Shown: positions 1-11,086, numbered from the stretch's first letter. The stretch: DNA of 32,893 bases from an uncultured Spartobacteria bacterium (GCA_903847935.1 CAINEX010000018.1:1-32893); one strand, 5' to 3'. A program made the numbers and translations. The notes: generated by a model not told the origin, from the sequence alone.

Positions 1-57
1 CGGACTCAAATGTCCTGAGGCTTCGGGACGCGACAGCATCAAATCCAAACCAACACC

Positions 58-441
58 ATGTCCGATAACCAAGCCATTGTAGATCAACTCAGCAACCTGA
101 CGGTCCTTCAGATTGCAGACCTCGTTAAGTCCCTTGAAGAGAAGTGGGGCGTGAGCGCCGCCGCTCCTGTTGCCGTAGCCGCTGCCGGAGGCGGTGGTGG
201 AGCAGCAGCTCCTGCCGCTGAAGAGAAAACCTCATTCGACGTCATCCTCAAGGAGGCCGGATCCAATAAGATCGGCGTCATCAAAGAGGTTCGTGCAGCA
301 GTTCCGGGTCTCGGTCTTGCCGAGGCCAAGGCACTCGTCGAGAGCGCACCCAAGGCCATTAAGGAAGGTGCCTCCAAGGAAGAGGCTGAAGAGATCAAGA
401 AGAAGATCGAGGCCGCTGGCGCCAAGGTCGAGATCAAGTAG
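58..441 (+). CDS. rplL: 50S ribosomal protein L7/L12
   Basis: Stalk protein of the large ribosomal subunit; it binds L10 in multiple copies and recruits and stimulates the translational GTPases. The 127 residues show the full family layout: an N-terminal dimerisation helix region (about 1-33), a flexible Ala/Gly/Pro hinge (about 34-55, including a five-glycine run) and the globular C-terminal domain (about 56-127) with the conserved segment KIGVIKEVR and a lysine/glutamate-rich factor-binding face. Length is normal. The ATG is preceded by a CA-rich leader without a Shine-Dalgarno sequence. It lies just upstream of rpoB, the classical order; rplJ would be expected immediately left of the window. 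A strong hairpin follows its stop codon. Confidence 0.98.
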   Translation: MSDNQAIVDQLSNLTVLQIADLVKSLEEKWGVSAAAPVAVAAAGGGGGAAAPAAEEKTSFDVILKEAGSNKIGVIKEVRAAVPGLGLAEAKALVESAPKAIKEGASKEEAEEIKKKIEAAGAKVEIK

Positions 442-468
442 CCCTAGGCTACCTGATTACGCAATTCC

Positions 469-518
469 TGCCGGTCATTGTGCTCAAGGGGACTTCCCCA
501 TTGACACAATGACCGGCA
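469..518 (+). promoter_or_regulatory. Long hairpin in rplL-rpoB spacer (attenuator/RNA-processing candidate)
   Basis: A perfect 14-bp outer stem (469-482 with 505-518) continues, after single-base bulges C483 and A500 on opposite sides, into TCAA/TTGA (484-487 with 501-504) and GGGG/CCCC (488-491 with 496-499), closed by an ACTT loop. That gives 22 pairs in 50 nt. There is no U-tract after it (the next bases are purine-rich), so it is not a textbook intrinsic terminator. In E. coli the same spacer carries a partial attenuator and an RNase III cleavage hairpin that set the ratio of L7/L12 to RNA polymerase. A similar role here is inferred from position and structure. Confidence 0.7.
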
Positions 519-596
519 AAGCGTAAAAGAAAAAGTTCCACCTGCCTCAAGTTCTGCACCTCAGTCTCAAGACTCCTAGTCAATCATCTTATCGTG

Positions 597-636
597 CCGC
601 CCGCTCCGGTCCCTCAAGGGAACCAAGAGCAGGCGG
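597..636 (+). promoter_or_regulatory. Second hairpin in the rpoB 5' leader
   Basis: CCGCC (597-601) pairs with GGCGG (632-636), GCTC (603-606) with GAGC (627-630), and GGTCCC (608-613) with GGGAACC (618-624, one bulged A) around a TCAA loop. That makes about 15 pairs with small interruptions. It lies 142 nt before the rpoB start and 78 nt after the larger hairpin. The remainder of the 337-base spacer shows no open reading frame I would support; its last ~50 bases are CAACAA-rich and lack a Shine-Dalgarno sequence. Confidence 0.5.
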
Positions 637-778
637 ACATTTTGGTTTATTGGTTCCCTCCTCCCTCTCTCCCAGCACACAACCCCGTCTCACCATTCTT
701 GGCAGAAGCCTGAAATGGTAGCGAAAGCCACACCGGCGATCACTAGCGACAACAACGCGACAACAACGACCCAGTACC

Positions 779-3700
779 ATGTCTGACCGTATCTCCTTTG
801 GCAAATTGTACGAAGCTATCCAACCACCGAACCTCATTGAGCTGCAGATCAAGTCCTATGAGGAGTTTTTCCAGACGGGTGTCGATCCCTCAAAAAGGAA
901 AAACGTTGGTCTTCAGGCCGTCTTCCGTGAGTTTTTCCCTATCTATGGCTTCGAGGAGAAGTCGCATCTGGACTTTGTCAGTTACACCTTGGAGGAGCCC
1001 AAGATCGGGCCCGTAGAGTGTCAGATCGAGGGTGAAACCTACAGTGCCCCCCTTTATGTGACCTTCCGATATAAAGACGAGAAGTCCACCAAGGAGGAGA
1101 AGGTCTACATGGGCGAAATTCCTCTCATGACCAAGCAGGGCACCTTCATGGTCAATGGTGCCGAGCGGGTGGTTGTCAGCCAGTTGCACCGTTCTCCAGG
1201 CATCTGTTTTGAGAGCGACGTGCATCTCAACGGGAAGCTGCTTTACGGCTTCCGCATCATTCCTGATCGCGGTTCTTGGACGGAAGTGCAGTTTGACACG
1301 AACGACTTGCTTTATGTCTACCTTGACCGACGCAAGCGTCGTCGCAAGTTCCTTGCCACAACGTTCCTCCGCGCCCTTGGTTTCCCGACCGATGAGGAGA
1401 TTGCCGCCCTGTTCTACAAGATTGAATCGTTAAAACTCACTGACAAACTCAACGACGAGGTGCTGAGCACCAAGGTCCTTCTACAGGATGTCAGGGAGGG
1501 GGATGCCATCATTGCAAGGGCCTACGAACCACTGACACCCGCCATCGTGCGTGACCTTCTTCGATTGGGTCATTCCACAGTCAAGGTAATCGACACCAAG
1601 GAGGACGACACAATCGTCAAGTCACTCAAGCGTGACACGACAAAGAACGAGGAGGAGGCCCTCAAGGATATCTACCGCAAGCTTCGTCCCGGCGATCCTC
1701 CGACAGTACAAAATGCACGCGGCATGCTCAAGCGCCTCTTCTTCGATTCCAAGCGCTACGATCTTGGGCGTGTTGGACGTCATAAAATCCAGCAGAAACT
1801 CGGTCTGGATCCTAAAATCGACGACCGAATCCTTCGCAAGGAGGACATCGTTGAGTCAATGCGTTACCTTCTAAAGCTCAGGCGTGGTGACGGCATGACC
1901 GATGACATCGATCATTTGGGCAGCCGTCGTGTGCGCACGGTGGGGGAGCTTCTTGCCAACCAATGCCGTGTTGGTCTTTCCCGCACCGAGCGTCTCGTCC
2001 GCGAACGCATGGCCCTCTACGATCCCGCAGTCGATCACATCACACCGCAGAAGCTCATCAATCCCAAATCGCTTAGCGCCGTGGTCCGTGATTTCTTCGG
2101 CCGTTCACAGCTGAGCCAGTTCATGGATCAGACCAATCCGCTTTCCGAATTGACGCACAAACGCCGTCTCTCGGCCCTTGGGCCTGGAGGTCTCTCCCGG
2201 GAGCGAGCAGGATTCGAAGTTCGTGACGTTCATCCCTCGCACTACGGGCGCATCTGTCCGATTGAGACCCCAGAAGGTCCGAACATCGGACTAATCAGCT
2301 CTTTGAGCACCTATGCGCGAGTCAATGACTTTGGTTTCATTGAGACGCCGTACCGCAAGGTCATCAATGGCAAGGTTACTGATGAGATCGAGTATCTCAC
2401 CGGAGACCGCGATGAGAATTTCTACATTGCTCAGGCAAATTCAACCGTGGACAGCAAGGGCAAGTTCCTTGGTGAGACTGTTTCTTCGCGTTATCGCGGG
2501 GATTTCCTCGAGATTGAACCGGACAAGGTTCAGTACATGGATGTCTCTCCGAAGCAGTTGGTATCTGTTGCTGCCGGCCTTATCCCATTCCTTGAGCATG
2601 ATGACGCAAACCGTGCCCTCATGGGTTCGAACATGCAACGGCAAGGCGTGCCTCTCCTCATCTCTGAGGCTCCGATTATCGGAACCGGACTTGAGGGCCG
2701 TGTTGCACGTGATTCACGAGCCGTCATTGTCTCCGAGGTCACCGGTAAGGTTGCATCCGTAGACTCACAGCGGATCATCATCACGAAAAACGGGGAGCTA
2801 CCGGAGGGACGCAAGAAGCTCAAGCATGACCCAGAGAACGGCCTTCATGTTTATGAACTCCGCAAGTTCATGCGCTCGAACAGCAGCACCTGTATCAATC
2901 AGCACCCTCTTGTTAAAAAAGGGCAGTCGGTGAAAGTAGGTGACGTTCTTGCAGACGGACCAAACACTGAGAATGGTGAACTCGCTCTAGGTCGCAACGT
3001 GCTTGTCGCGTTCATGCCTTGGAATGGTTACAACTTCGAGGATGCCATCATGATCTCGGAAAGGGTTGTAAAGGAGGACATTTACACGTCCATCCACATC
3101 GATGAGTTTGAAATCGGTGCACGAGACACAAAACTCGGACCCGAAGAAATCACCCGCGATATCCCGAACGTCAGTGAGGAAGCCCTTCTCAACCTTGGGC
3201 CCGATGGCGTGATCCGCATCGGTGCGGAGGTAAAGCCAGGGGATATTCTTGTCGGAAAGATCACCCCGAAGAGCGAGACGGAGCTAGCGCCTGAAGAGCG
3301 TCTTCTGCGTGCCATTTTCGGCGAGAAGGCAGCCGACGTAAAGGACACTTCCCTCACCGTACCATCAGGCACCTACGGTATTGTTATGGACGTGCGCGTC
3401 TCCTCCAAGGAGAAGGCCGCCAAGATCAAGATGACCCCTTCGGAGTCGAAGCGTCAGCAGAAGATGATCCAAGAGGACAACAAGAAGCGGAAGGATGAGC
3501 TCTTCGAGCAACTTACGGAAGCCCTCGCTAATGTCCTTCTTGGCGAGAAGATCCCTCTCGACGTTGTCAACGGCGAGTCCGGAGAGATCATCATCCCGGC
3601 CAATCGTAAGATCACCAAGATGCTCCTACGCAAGCTCGCCGGCGTCTACAATCATGTTGAGATCGACCCAAGCCCGATCCGCAACAAAATCCAGGAGATC

Positions 3701-4585
3701 ATCGGCCAGTTCGAGCACCGTTTTGCCGACCTCGAGAACGAGAAGGAGGAGAATCTCGGCCGTGTCGAGAGCGGCGACGATGTCGATCCCGGAATCATCA
3801 AGCAGGTCAAGGTCTTCATTGCCAGCAAGAGGAAACTCAGCGTTGGTGACAAAATGGCGGGTCGTCACGGTAACAAAGGTGTCGTGGCCAAGATTGTTCC
3901 CGAGGAGGACATGCCTTTCCTCCCGGATGGAACTCCCGTTGACATCGTTCTCAACCCGCTGGGAGTGCCAAGCCGCATGAACGTCGGGCAGGTTCTCGAG
4001 ACACACCTTGGCATCGCCGCAAAGGCGCTCGGATTCAAAGTGGCAACACCCGTGTTCGACGGCATACCCGAGAGTCGCATCCGCGAATATCTCGTTGAAG
4101 CTGGTCAGAAAGAGGGCTTCTCGTGGATTCAGGAAAATGGAAAATCCACCCTCTATGACGGACGCACCGGTGATGTCTTCGACCAGCAGGTTGTTGTCGG
4201 CATCATTTACATGCTCAAACTAGGTCACCTTGTCGCTGACAAGATCCACGCTCGTGCTGTTGGACCATACTCCCTCGTCACCCAGCAACCGCTGGGAGGT
4301 AAGGCTCAGTATGGTGGCCAGCGTTTCGGTGAGATGGAGGTCTGGGCACTTGAGGCCTATGGTGCGGCTTACACCCTTCAGGAGTTGCTCACCGTCAAAT
4401 CGGATGACGTCCAGGGTCGTACACGCATTTACGAGAGTATTGTCAAGGGTGACAACTCGTTGGAGGCCGGCATTCCCGAGTCCTTCAACGTACTCATCAA
4501 GGAGATGCAGGGTCTCGGACTCGATGTTCATGTGGGCCGCAAGGATGCAGCCCAATCCTTCATTGATGAAGCCGCCTCAGTCTGA
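779..4585 (+). CDS. rpoB: DNA-directed RNA polymerase subunit beta
   Basis: Beta subunit of RNA polymerase, forming one pincer of the catalytic cleft. The 1268 residues cover the protein from the N-terminal protrusion/lobe to the C-terminal clamp-proximal end. The rifampicin-binding region is intact and of wild-type sensitive form: D450, H460 and S465 correspond to E. coli D516, H526 and S531. It is followed by the invariant segment [19 protein letters not shown]. The conserved [10 protein letters not shown] stretch and the C-terminal [20 protein letters not shown] stretch are present. The constant numbering offset of 66 shows that the shortening relative to E. coli lies at least partly N-terminal. 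The start has no Shine-Dalgarno sequence. It is followed after 77 bases by rpoC. Confidence 0.99.
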   Translation: MSDRISFGKLYEAIQPPNLIELQIKSYEEFFQTGVDPSKRKNVGLQAVFREFFPIYGFEEKSHLDFVSYTLEEPKIGPVECQIEGETYSAPLYVTFRYKDEKSTKEEKVYMGEIPLMTKQGTFMVNGAERVVVSQLHRSPGICFESDVHLNGKLLYGFRIIPDRGSWTEVQFDTNDLLYVYLDRRKRRRKFLATTFLRALGFPTDEEIAALFYKIESLKLTDKLNDEVLSTKVLLQDVREGDAIIARAYEPLTPAIVRDLLRLGHSTVKVIDTKEDDTIVKSLKRDTTKNEEEALKDIYRKLRPGDPPTVQNARGMLKRLFFDSKRYDLGRVGRHKIQQKLGLDPKIDDRILRKEDIVESMRYLLKLRRGDGMTDDIDHLGSRRVRTVGELLANQCRVGLSRTERLVRERMALYDPAVDHITPQKLINPKSLSAVVRDFFGRSQLSQFMDQTNPLSELTHKRRLSALGPGGLSRERAGFEVRDVHPSHYGRICPIETPEGPNIGLISSLSTYARVNDFGFIETPYRKVINGKVTDEIEYLTGDRDENFYIAQANSTVDSKGKFLGETVSSRYRGDFLEIEPDKVQYMDVSPKQLVSVAAGLIPFLEHDDANRALMGSNMQRQGVPLLISEAPIIGTGLEGRVARDSRAVIVSEVTGKVASVDSQRIIITKNGELPEGRKKLKHDPENGLHVYELRKFMRSNSSTCINQHPLVKKGQSVKVGDVLADGPNTENGELALGRNVLVAFMPWNGYNFEDAIMISERVVKEDIYTSIHIDEFEIGARDTKLGPEEITRDIPNVSEEALLNLGPDGVIRIGAEVKPGDILVGKITPKSETELAPEERLLRAIFGEKAADVKDTSLTVPSGTYGIVMDVRVSSKEKAAKIKMTPSESKRQQKMIQEDNKKRKDELFEQLTEALANVLLGEKIPLDVVNGESGEIIIPANRKITKMLLRKLAGVYNHVEIDPSPIRNKIQEIIGQFEHRFADLENEKEENLGRVESGDDVDPGIIKQVKVFIASKRKLSVGDKMAGRHGNKGVVAKIVPEEDMPFLPDGTPVDIVLNPLGVPSRMNVGQVLETHLGIAAKALGFKVATPVFDGIPESRIREYLVEAGQKEGFSWIQENGKSTLYDGRTGDVFDQQVVVGIIYMLKLGHLVADKIHARAVGPYSLVTQQPLGGKAQYGGQRFGEMEVWALEAYGAAYTLQELLTVKSDDVQGRTRIYESIVKGDNSLEAGIPESFNVLIKEMQGLGLDVHVGRKDAAQSFIDEAASV

Positions 4586-4662
4586 GCGACCTTCTCAAGC
4601 ACATCCACTTACAGCAACAAGCCGCAAAAACAGCGCAGCAACAAGCAGCATAATAACGAGCC

Positions 4663-7600
4663 ATGACCGACACAGCACTTGCAGTAGAAGCCAGCATCCT
4701 TACAACCCCTATCAAGTCAAACTTTGACGAGGTGGGAATCACGGTTGCCAACCCCGAGACGATGAGGAGTTGGAGCAAAGGTGAAGTAAAGAATCCGGAG
4801 ACCATTAACTACAGGACATTCAAGCCCGAGAAGGGTGGACTGTTCTGCGAACGAATCTTCGGACCCACGCGTGACTGGGAGTGTTCCTGCGGTAAGTACA
4901 AGAGAATCAAGCACAAGAACGTGGTCTGCGACCGTTGCGGCGTTGAGGTCTGCCTGAGTCGCGTGCGCCGCGAGCGCATGGGTCACATTGACCTTGCTGT
5001 GCCCGTGTCCCACATCTGGTTCTACAAGTGCATGCCTTCGCGCATCGGTCTCATGCTGGATCTCACCGGTCGCCAACTTGAGCGCGTGATCTACTATGAG
5101 GATTATATCGTCATTGATCCGGGTAAGACTCCTTTTGAAAAAGGACAACTCCTGACGGAAGTAGAGTTCCGTGAGGCCGAGGATCAGTATGGCGAAGACT
5201 TCATTGCGGGAATGGGCGCGGAGGCCATACAGAAGTTGATGGAGGGACTTGATTTGCTCGAGGAGCAGCAGTCCATCGAGAAACAGATGACCCAGACCAA
5301 GAGCAAGCAGATACGTAAGAAGCTTGCGAAGCGGCTTAAGCTTGTCCAAGGGTTCATGTCCTCCAAGACACGTCCCGAGTGGATGATCCTTAATGTTCTT
5401 CCCGTCATCCCTCCCGATCTCCGACCGCTGGTACCTCTCGAGGGAGGTCGTTTCGCAACATCCGATCTCAACGATCTCTACCGTCGCGTCATCAACCGGA
5501 ACAACCGTCTCCGCACCCTTCTCCAGTTAAAGACCCCAGAGGTCATCATTCGTAACGAGAAGCGCATGCTTCAGGAGGCCGTTGATGCCCTTTATGACAA
5601 TGGTCGTCATGGCCGTGCCGTCACAGGTGCAGCCAATCGTCCTCTGAAGTCCCTTAGCGACATGCTGAAGGGTAAGGGTGGTCGCTTCCGCCAGAACCTT
5701 CTCGGTAAGCGCGTTGACTACTCAGGCCGATCAGTCATCGTCATTGGACCTGAGCTCAAGCTTAACCAATGCGGTCTTCCCAAGAAGATGGCACTTGTTC
5801 TTTTCGAGCCATTCATCATTCGTCGACTCAAGGAGCTAGGTTATGTCCACACGGTCCGCAGCGCCAAAAAACTCATCGAGCGCCAGACACCCGAGGTCTG
5901 GGATATCCTTGAAGAGGTTACCAAGGGCCATGCCGTTCTGCTGAACCGCGCACCGACGCTTCACCGTCTTTCGATTCAGGCTTTCGAGCCTATTCTGATT
6001 GAGGGAGAGGCTATCCGCGTCCATCCCCTCGTCTGCACTGCCTATAACGCTGACTTCGACGGGGATCAGATGGCAGTCCACGTGCCGCTTTCAGTCGAGG
6101 CCCAACTTGAGGCCAGGACGCTGATGCTCGCTCCAAACAACATCTTCTCGCCCTCCAGCGGCAAACCGATCACGAACCCTTCGCAGGATATTCCTCTCGG
6201 TTGCTACTACTTGACGCAGAATCCGCGCAACATCACGCCAAAGGATGTAAAAGCTGCATCGGAAGCCCGTCTTCCCCTGTTTGCAGAACCCTCCGAGGTT
6301 GAACTGGCCCTTTCTGAGGAAAGTGTCAAGATTCACACGCGCATTCGGTTGAAGAATCCCGACCGCGGTATCAAGACGGTTTACGGAAACGCTGAACTGG
6401 CTGTCATCGAGACCACCGTTGGGCGCGTTCTGTTCAACCAGATTTGGCCCAAGGAGCTTGGTTTTTACAATAAGGTTGCCGGAAAGAAACAGCTCAGTGA
6501 CATTATCTGGCGCTGCTACAAGGCGGTCGGTCAGGCTCGCACCGTCGAAACCCTCGACCTGCTCAAGCAGATCGGTTTCCGTGAGGCCACGCGTGCCGGC
6601 GCCTCCATCGGTATCAATGACATGATCATTCCGAAGGAGAAGGCTTCCCTCATCGAGGGTGCTCAGAAGCAGATCTCCGAGGTGCAGAAACAGTATCGCC
6701 GCGGTATCATTACTGACGGTGAGCGTAAGAACAAGGTGCAGGATATTTGGACTCACACAGGTGAGGAAATCGCCAACGCACTCTTCAGAACCCTTGAGCA
6801 CAACGAGGGTCGTCGTGAGGCCAACCCCGTCTTCATGATGGTCGATTCTGGAGCCCGAGGCAACCGTACCCAAGTCAAGCAGTTGGCCGGTATGCGTGGA
6901 TTGATGGCCAAGCCATCGGGAGAGATCATTGAGCGCCCGATCCTTTCGAATTTCCGTGAGGGTCTGTCTGTGCTTGAGTACTTCATTTCCACTCACGGTG
7001 CGCGAAAGGGTCTTGCCGATACAGCTCTCAAGACCGCTGATTCAGGATACCTAACCCGTAAGCTTGTGGACGCGGCCCAAGACGTGATCATCAACAACGA
7101 GGATTGCGGAACCGTCAATGGCATCGTCGTCAGACCCATCTACGAGGGAGACGAGGAAGTTGTCAGTCTGGCGACCCGTATCATCGGGCGTGTCAGTTGC
7201 GAAACCGTCAAGGATCCGGTCAACAATGAGCCAATCCTCAAGGCTAACCAGCTCATCGATGAGGAGACCGCAGCCGCACTCGACAGAATCGGCCACGAGC
7301 AGATAAAGATCCGCTCCGTGCTCACCTGTGAGAACAAGCGTGGAGTCTGTGCCAAGTGTTACGGCCGCAATCTTTCAACCGGTCTCATGATCGGGCTCGG
7401 CGAGGCTGTTGGAATTATTGCCGCCCAATCTATCGGCGAGCCTGGAACTCAGCTCACGATGCGAACCTTCCACGTGGGTGGAACCGCCAGCCAGACATTC
7501 AAGCAGCCCATTATCAAGGCCAAAAACGACGGACAACTCCGTTTCAACGACCTCCGTACCGTGAAGGCGCTGGATGGAACCTATATTGTTCTTTCCAAGA

Positions 7601-8790
7601 ACGGAACGGTCGGCGTCCACGGAAAAGATGGCCGCGAGCTTGAAAGTTACCCAGTCGTCATCGGCTCGGTCATCTCGACCGAAGATGGTGGCATGATCAA
7701 GAAGGGCGAGACATTCGTCCAATGGGATCCCTACAACGTGCCCATCATCACGGAAAAGACCGGTAAGGTTGAATTCCGTGACATGATCAATGGTGTCACA
7801 ATCCGTAAGGAAGTTGACGAAGAGACCGGCGTGATGGGTACCGTGCTCATCGAGCACAAGGATGACCTTCATCCTCAGATCGTTATCGTCGACGCCGCCA
7901 AGGAAGTCCTGGCGAGCTACTCTATTCCGGCTGGGGCCCACCTTGAAGTTAAGGAAGGAGAGAAAGTTCAGGCCGGACAGCGTATGGCCAAGACTCCTCG
8001 AAAGATTGCCAAGACGAAGGACATCACCGGGGGTCTCCCGCGTGTTGCCGAACTCTTTGAGGCACGCCGTCCGAAGGACGCCTGTGAAATCGCGAGGATC
8101 GACGGTGTTGTCGACATCGGCGGCACAGTGCGCGGTAAGCGTAAGTTGATCGTCCGTGATTCCCAGACTGGGACTGAAGAAGAGCACCTTATCCCTCTTT
8201 CCAAACACATCATCGCTTTCAAGGGTGATTTCGTGAAGAAGGGACAGCAACTCACCGAGGGGCCCGTTGTGCCTCATGAGATCCTCGATGTCTGCGGACC
8301 ACAGGAACTTCAAGAGCATCTCCTCAACGAGGTTCAGGAGGTCTATCGTCTTCAGGGCGTGGAGATCAATGATAAGCACATTGAAATCATCGTTCGCCAG
8401 ATGCTCCGTAAGGTGAAGATCACCGATCCCGGTGATACCCTTCTCCTATGGGGTGATCAAATCGATCGTCTTGAGTTTGAGAGTGAAAACGAGCGAGTCA
8501 CTGCCAAGGGTGGAAAACCCGCGGAAGCCGCACCCGTCCTCCTCGGTATCACCAAGGCCTCTCTTGAAACGGACAGCTTCATCTCGGCGGCATCCTTCCA
8601 AGACACGACCAGGGTCCTCACGGAGGCTGCCACACTTGGCAAATCCGACAGACTTCGCGGTTTCAAGGAGAATGTCATCATGGGCCATCTCATTCCTGCA
8701 GGAACGGGATTCAAGTCGAATCGTACATTCGACCTTGTCCATCTCGGAGAACCCACCGATACAGAATCCCCAGTTGAAGAAGCCATCTAA
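4663..8790 (+). CDS. rpoC: DNA-directed RNA polymerase subunit beta'
   Basis: Catalytic beta' subunit. The active-site motif NADFDGD lies at residues 462-468, with D464, D466 and D468 as the Mg2+ ligands. The N-terminal zinc site is complete (C74, C76, C89, C92). The second zinc site is represented by the Cys in EDCGTV and the later [11 protein letters not shown] cluster. The bridge helix/trigger-loop region reads [21 protein letters not shown]. Length (1375) is close to E. coli (1407). The spacer from rpoB is CA/AACAA-rich with no Shine-Dalgarno sequence or terminator, so rpoB and rpoC are co-transcribed. Confidence 0.99.
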   Translation: MTDTALAVEASILTTPIKSNFDEVGITVANPETMRSWSKGEVKNPETINYRTFKPEKGGLFCERIFGPTRDWECSCGKYKRIKHKNVVCDRCGVEVCLSRVRRERMGHIDLAVPVSHIWFYKCMPSRIGLMLDLTGRQLERVIYYEDYIVIDPGKTPFEKGQLLTEVEFREAEDQYGEDFIAGMGAEAIQKLMEGLDLLEEQQSIEKQMTQTKSKQIRKKLAKRLKLVQGFMSSKTRPEWMILNVLPVIPPDLRPLVPLEGGRFATSDLNDLYRRVINRNNRLRTLLQLKTPEVIIRNEKRMLQEAVDALYDNGRHGRAVTGAANRPLKSLSDMLKGKGGRFRQNLLGKRVDYSGRSVIVIGPELKLNQCGLPKKMALVLFEPFIIRRLKELGYVHTVRSAKKLIERQTPEVWDILEEVTKGHAVLLNRAPTLHRLSIQAFEPILIEGEAIRVHPLVCTAYNADFDGDQMAVHVPLSVEAQLEARTLMLAPNNIFSPSSGKPITNPSQDIPLGCYYLTQNPRNITPKDVKAASEARLPLFAEPSEVELALSEESVKIHTRIRLKNPDRGIKTVYGNAELAVIETTVGRVLFNQIWPKELGFYNKVAGKKQLSDIIWRCYKAVGQARTVETLDLLKQIGFREATRAGASIGINDMIIPKEKASLIEGAQKQISEVQKQYRRGIITDGERKNKVQDIWTHTGEEIANALFRTLEHNEGRREANPVFMMVDSGARGNRTQVKQLAGMRGLMAKPSGEIIERPILSNFREGLSVLEYFISTHGARKGLADTALKTADSGYLTRKLVDAAQDVIINNEDCGTVNGIVVRPIYEGDEEVVSLATRIIGRVSCETVKDPVNNEPILKANQLIDEETAAALDRIGHEQIKIRSVLTCENKRGVCAKCYGRNLSTGLMIGLGEAVGIIAAQSIGEPGTQLTMRTFHVGGTASQTFKQPIIKAKNDGQLRFNDLRTVKALDGTYIVLSKNGTVGVHGKDGRELESYPVVIGSVISTEDGGMIKKGETFVQWDPYNVPIITEKTGKVEFRDMINGVTIRKEVDEETGVMGTVLIEHKDDLHPQIVIVDAAKEVLASYSIPAGAHLEVKEGEKVQAGQRMAKTPRKIAKTKDITGGLPRVAELFEARRPKDACEIARIDGVVDIGGTVRGKRKLIVRDSQTGTEEEHLIPLSKHIIAFKGDFVKKGQQLTEGPVVPHEILDVCGPQELQEHLLNEVQEVYRLQGVEINDKHIEIIVRQMLRKVKITDPGDTLLLWGDQIDRLEFESENERVTAKGGKPAEAAPVLLGITKASLETDSFISAASFQDTTRVLTEAATLGKSDRLRGFKENVIMGHLIPAGTGFKSNRTFDLVHLGEPTDTESPVEEAI

Positions 8791-8825
8791 GCAAGTCACC
8801 CAATTAAGCAACCAAACACCTTCCT

Positions 8826-9569
8826 ATGCCACTTGAAACCATGACAGAACTCCTCGAAGCGGGAGTCCACTACGGCCACCAGACCAAACGCTGGAATCCA
8901 AGAATGCGCGACTTCATTCTTGAGGAGAAAAACTCAATCCATATCATCGACCTCTCCAAGACGGTCGAGCAACTCGAGAAAGCCGGCGAATATCTTGCCG
9001 GTGTTACACGGCAGGGTGGAAAGATCCTCTTCGTGGGCTGTAAAAAACAAGCTCAGGAGGCTGTCAAAGAGGCCGCTCAAGCTTGTGGGCAGTTCTATGT
9101 CAATCAGCGTTGGCTGGGTGGAACGCTCACCAATCTTGTCACCATCCGTAAGAGCGTTTCAAAGTTGAAAGATTTCGAGGCTCTTGAGAAGTCTGCTGGA
9201 TTTAGCAAGATCAACAAGGCCGAGGCTTCAGCCCTACGTCGTGAAGCCACTCGCATCCGTCAGAATCTCGAGGGTGTACTTGAGATGGACAAACTTCCAG
9301 ACGTCATCGTGATCATTGATACTGTCAAGGAGGCCATTGCTGTTGCCGAAGCCCGCAGACTCAATATTCCAATTGTGGCTGTTGTTGACTCCAATAGTAA
9401 TCCCGAAGAGATCAACTACCCGATTGCTGGGAACGATGACGCCATCCGCGCCATCCGCATCATTCTCCAGAAATTAGTCGATGCCATTGTGAAATCGCGA
9501 TCGGAGGGTAACAAGATTGCGCCCCAAACAGCGCAACTTACCGAAGAACTCACTGCCGTCGCTGAATAA
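8826..9569 (+). CDS. rpsB: 30S ribosomal protein S2
   Basis: Small-subunit ribosomal protein, needed with S1 for mRNA binding. The 247 residues match the family length. Conserved segments are visible: LLEAGVHYGHQTKRWNPRM at the N-terminus, FVNQRWLGG-type NQRWLGGTLTN around residue 95, and the C-terminal half with PDVIVIIDT, NIPIVAVVDSNSNP and the end of the Rossmann-like fold IAGNDDAIRAI. It begins 35 bases after rpoC with no terminator between, so it is probably read through from the rpo genes, and it precedes tsf by 32 bases as in most bacteria. Confidence 0.98.
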   Translation: MPLETMTELLEAGVHYGHQTKRWNPRMRDFILEEKNSIHIIDLSKTVEQLEKAGEYLAGVTRQGGKILFVGCKKQAQEAVKEAAQACGQFYVNQRWLGGTLTNLVTIRKSVSKLKDFEALEKSAGFSKINKAEASALRREATRIRQNLEGVLEMDKLPDVIVIIDTVKEAIAVAEARRLNIPIVAVVDSNSNPEEINYPIAGNDDAIRAIRIILQKLVDAIVKSRSEGNKIAPQTAQLTEELTAVAE

Positions 9570-9601
9570 GCAACGGATTCAACATCACACTTTTTATCAT
9601 C

Positions 9602-10498
9602 ATGGCTGATATCAACCCAAAGCTGGTAATGACCCTCCGGGAAAAAACCAATGCCGGTATGATGGACTGCAAGAGAGCCCTCACTGAAGCGGGGGGAGAC
9701 ATAGAAAAGGCCGAGTCCATACTCCGCCAAAAGGGCATTGCTAGTGCGGGCAAAAAAGCATCACGCCATGCCAAGGAAGGTGTGGTTATCTCGCACATCC
9801 ATCCATCAGGGAAGACGGGTGTTCTGGTTGAGATTAACTGCGAGACTGATTTTGTTGCAAAAAACGATATTTTCTCGAAATTCGTCAAGGAGATCACGGA
9901 AGAGATCTGTTCCGCGAAAGCTGATACTGTTGAAACTCTTCTTGAGGCCGCGAACTCCTCCGGCATCCTTTTCAAGGATGAGATTGCTTCCAAGATCTCC
10001 GCTCTTGGAGAAAACATCGTTATCCGACGCTTCGCACGATTTCATATCGGGGAGGGTAACGGAGGACTCGTTGCCTCCTACATTCATCTCCAGGGCAAAG
10101 TCGGTGTCCTCGTTGAGATCAGTTGCGGTTCTGAGGCCTCAGCAAAACAAGAGAGCTTCCGTGATTTCGTCAAGGACATCACCCTCCAGATAGCCGCTGC
10201 ACATCCAACAGTTGTTTCCCGCAACGAGGTGGACGCCTCTTTGGTGGCCTCCGAGCGCGAAATTTTCAAGGCACAGATGGCAGGAAAACCCGAGGCCATT
10301 GTTGAGAAGATTGTTGATGGTAAGATGGACAAGTTTTACAGCACGACTTGCCTCTTGGAGCAGGCCTGTATCAAGAACCCTGACATTACCGTTAAGGATC
10401 TGTTGGCTACCAAGGAAAAGGAGCTTGCTGACAAAATTGTCATCACCAAGTTTGTCCGTTACGCACTTGGCGAAGAGTCGGGTGAGGAACCGGTTTAG
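9602..10498 (+). CDS. tsf: Elongation factor Ts
   Basis: Guanine-nucleotide exchange factor that recycles EF-Tu-GDP. The N-terminal UBA-like module (about 1-52) contains the signature region REKTNAGMMDCKRAL. It is followed by two core subdomains, each opening with an EI(N/S)C-type strand (VLVEINCETDFVAKN near residue 80; VLVEISCGSEASAKQ further on) and containing the TDFVAKN motif that contacts EF-Tu. The C-terminal module has LLEQACIKNPDITVKDLL. At 298 residues it is a full-length two-subdomain EF-Ts. It is directly downstream of rpsB, the standard pair; no Shine-Dalgarno sequence is apparent. Confidence 0.98.
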   Translation: MADINPKLVMTLREKTNAGMMDCKRALTEAGGDIEKAESILRQKGIASAGKKASRHAKEGVVISHIHPSGKTGVLVEINCETDFVAKNDIFSKFVKEITEEICSAKADTVETLLEAANSSGILFKDEIASKISALGENIVIRRFARFHIGEGNGGLVASYIHLQGKVGVLVEISCGSEASAKQESFRDFVKDITLQIAAAHPTVVSRNEVDASLVASEREIFKAQMAGKPEAIVEKIVDGKMDKFYSTTCLLEQACIKNPDITVKDLLATKEKELADKIVITKFVRYALGEESGEEPV

Positions 10499-10533
10499 TA
10501 AGAACCGTATCCCTTAACCGGGATCAAAAAAAC

Positions 10534-11004
10534 ATGACCCTCGCGAGTCTCCTCTCCGAGAACCAGATTATTCCAGATATGGTCGCTACCGACAGGTGGC
10601 AGGCCATTGAGGAAATGGTTTCTTGTTTGGTGACAACGGGACATCTTGAGTCATCTCGCAAGGAGGAGGCCGTTGCGGCCTTAAGTCACCGTGAAGAGAC
10701 GATGAGTACCGGCATAGGTTTCGGAATCGCCATTCCTCATGCGAGTTGTGATGCGGTCAGTAGAGTCACTGCATGCTTCGGTCGCTCAAAGGCCGGCATT
10801 GATTTCGAGTCGCTTGACGGCAAGCCCGCCCACTTGATCGTCCTCTTTCTCGTACCCAAGGATCAGTTCCAGGAACACCTCAGGACACTTGCCGCGATTG
10901 CCAAGTTTCTCAATGATCCGGCAGTTCGAGAGTCACTTGCCTCCGCCACGGAGGCTCCCCAGTTGCTGGCTGTCTTCAAGACAAAAGAAGGCACAAAAAG
11001 CTAG
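10534..11004 (+). CDS. ptsN: PTS EIIA-2 domain protein (PtsN/EIIA-Fru type)
   Basis: Single-domain phosphotransferase EIIA of the fructose/nitrogen class (156 residues, usual for PtsN). The phosphoacceptor is His69 in GIGFGIAIPHA, preceded by the typical REE(T)xSTGI stretch. The middle carries the hydrophobic core LIVLFLVPKD, and the C-terminal helices include HLRTLAAIAKFLND. No EIIB, EIIC or transporter gene is nearby, so a regulatory rather than transport role is more likely; that is inference. It starts 35 bases after tsf, making it the last gene of the rplL-to-tsf run. The symbol is by family resemblance; a stand-alone EIIA-Fru cannot be excluded. Confidence 0.85.
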   Translation: MTLASLLSENQIIPDMVATDRWQAIEEMVSCLVTTGHLESSRKEEAVAALSHREETMSTGIGFGIAIPHASCDAVSRVTACFGRSKAGIDFESLDGKPAHLIVLFLVPKDQFQEHLRTLAAIAKFLNDPAVRESLASATEAPQLLAVFKTKEGTKS

Positions 11005-11005
11005 T

Positions 11006-11053
11006 ACTCCCGAATGTTGAACGGGGGAGTCTATTTCTCATTTCAAGTGAGAA
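11006..11053 (+). terminator. Tandem hairpins after the ptsN-like gene
   Basis: Two adjacent small hairpins lie directly after the stop codon: ACTCCC (11006-11011) with GGGAGT (11025-11030), and TTCTCA (11035-11040) with TGAGAA (11048-11053). The first is followed by a short T-rich stretch and the second by a looser one ending in TTGTTTTT before argS. Termination of the rpo-rpsB-tsf block here is plausible, but the U-tracts are imperfect. Confidence 0.45.
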
Positions 11054-11086
11054 GCCGGTTTTATAGAGTGTTGTTTTTCATAAAAA

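Noticed and set aside
1-18. Possible last codons of rplJ (R-T-Q-M-S-stop in frame 1).
   Set aside because: Six codons are too few to identify L10, and the other frames are also possible; position alone is not enough.
108-437. Antisense and alternate-frame open frames across rplL, rpoB, rpoC, zwf, aspS and other genes.
   Set aside because: They overlap clearly identified genes, show no recognisable domains, and have the Ser/Arg- or Leu/Asp-rich composition typical of shadow frames.
10509-10524. ATCCC/GGGAT mini-hairpin between tsf and the EIIA gene.
   Set aside because: Only five pairs and followed by an A-run rather than a T-run on the coding strand; not a credible terminator.
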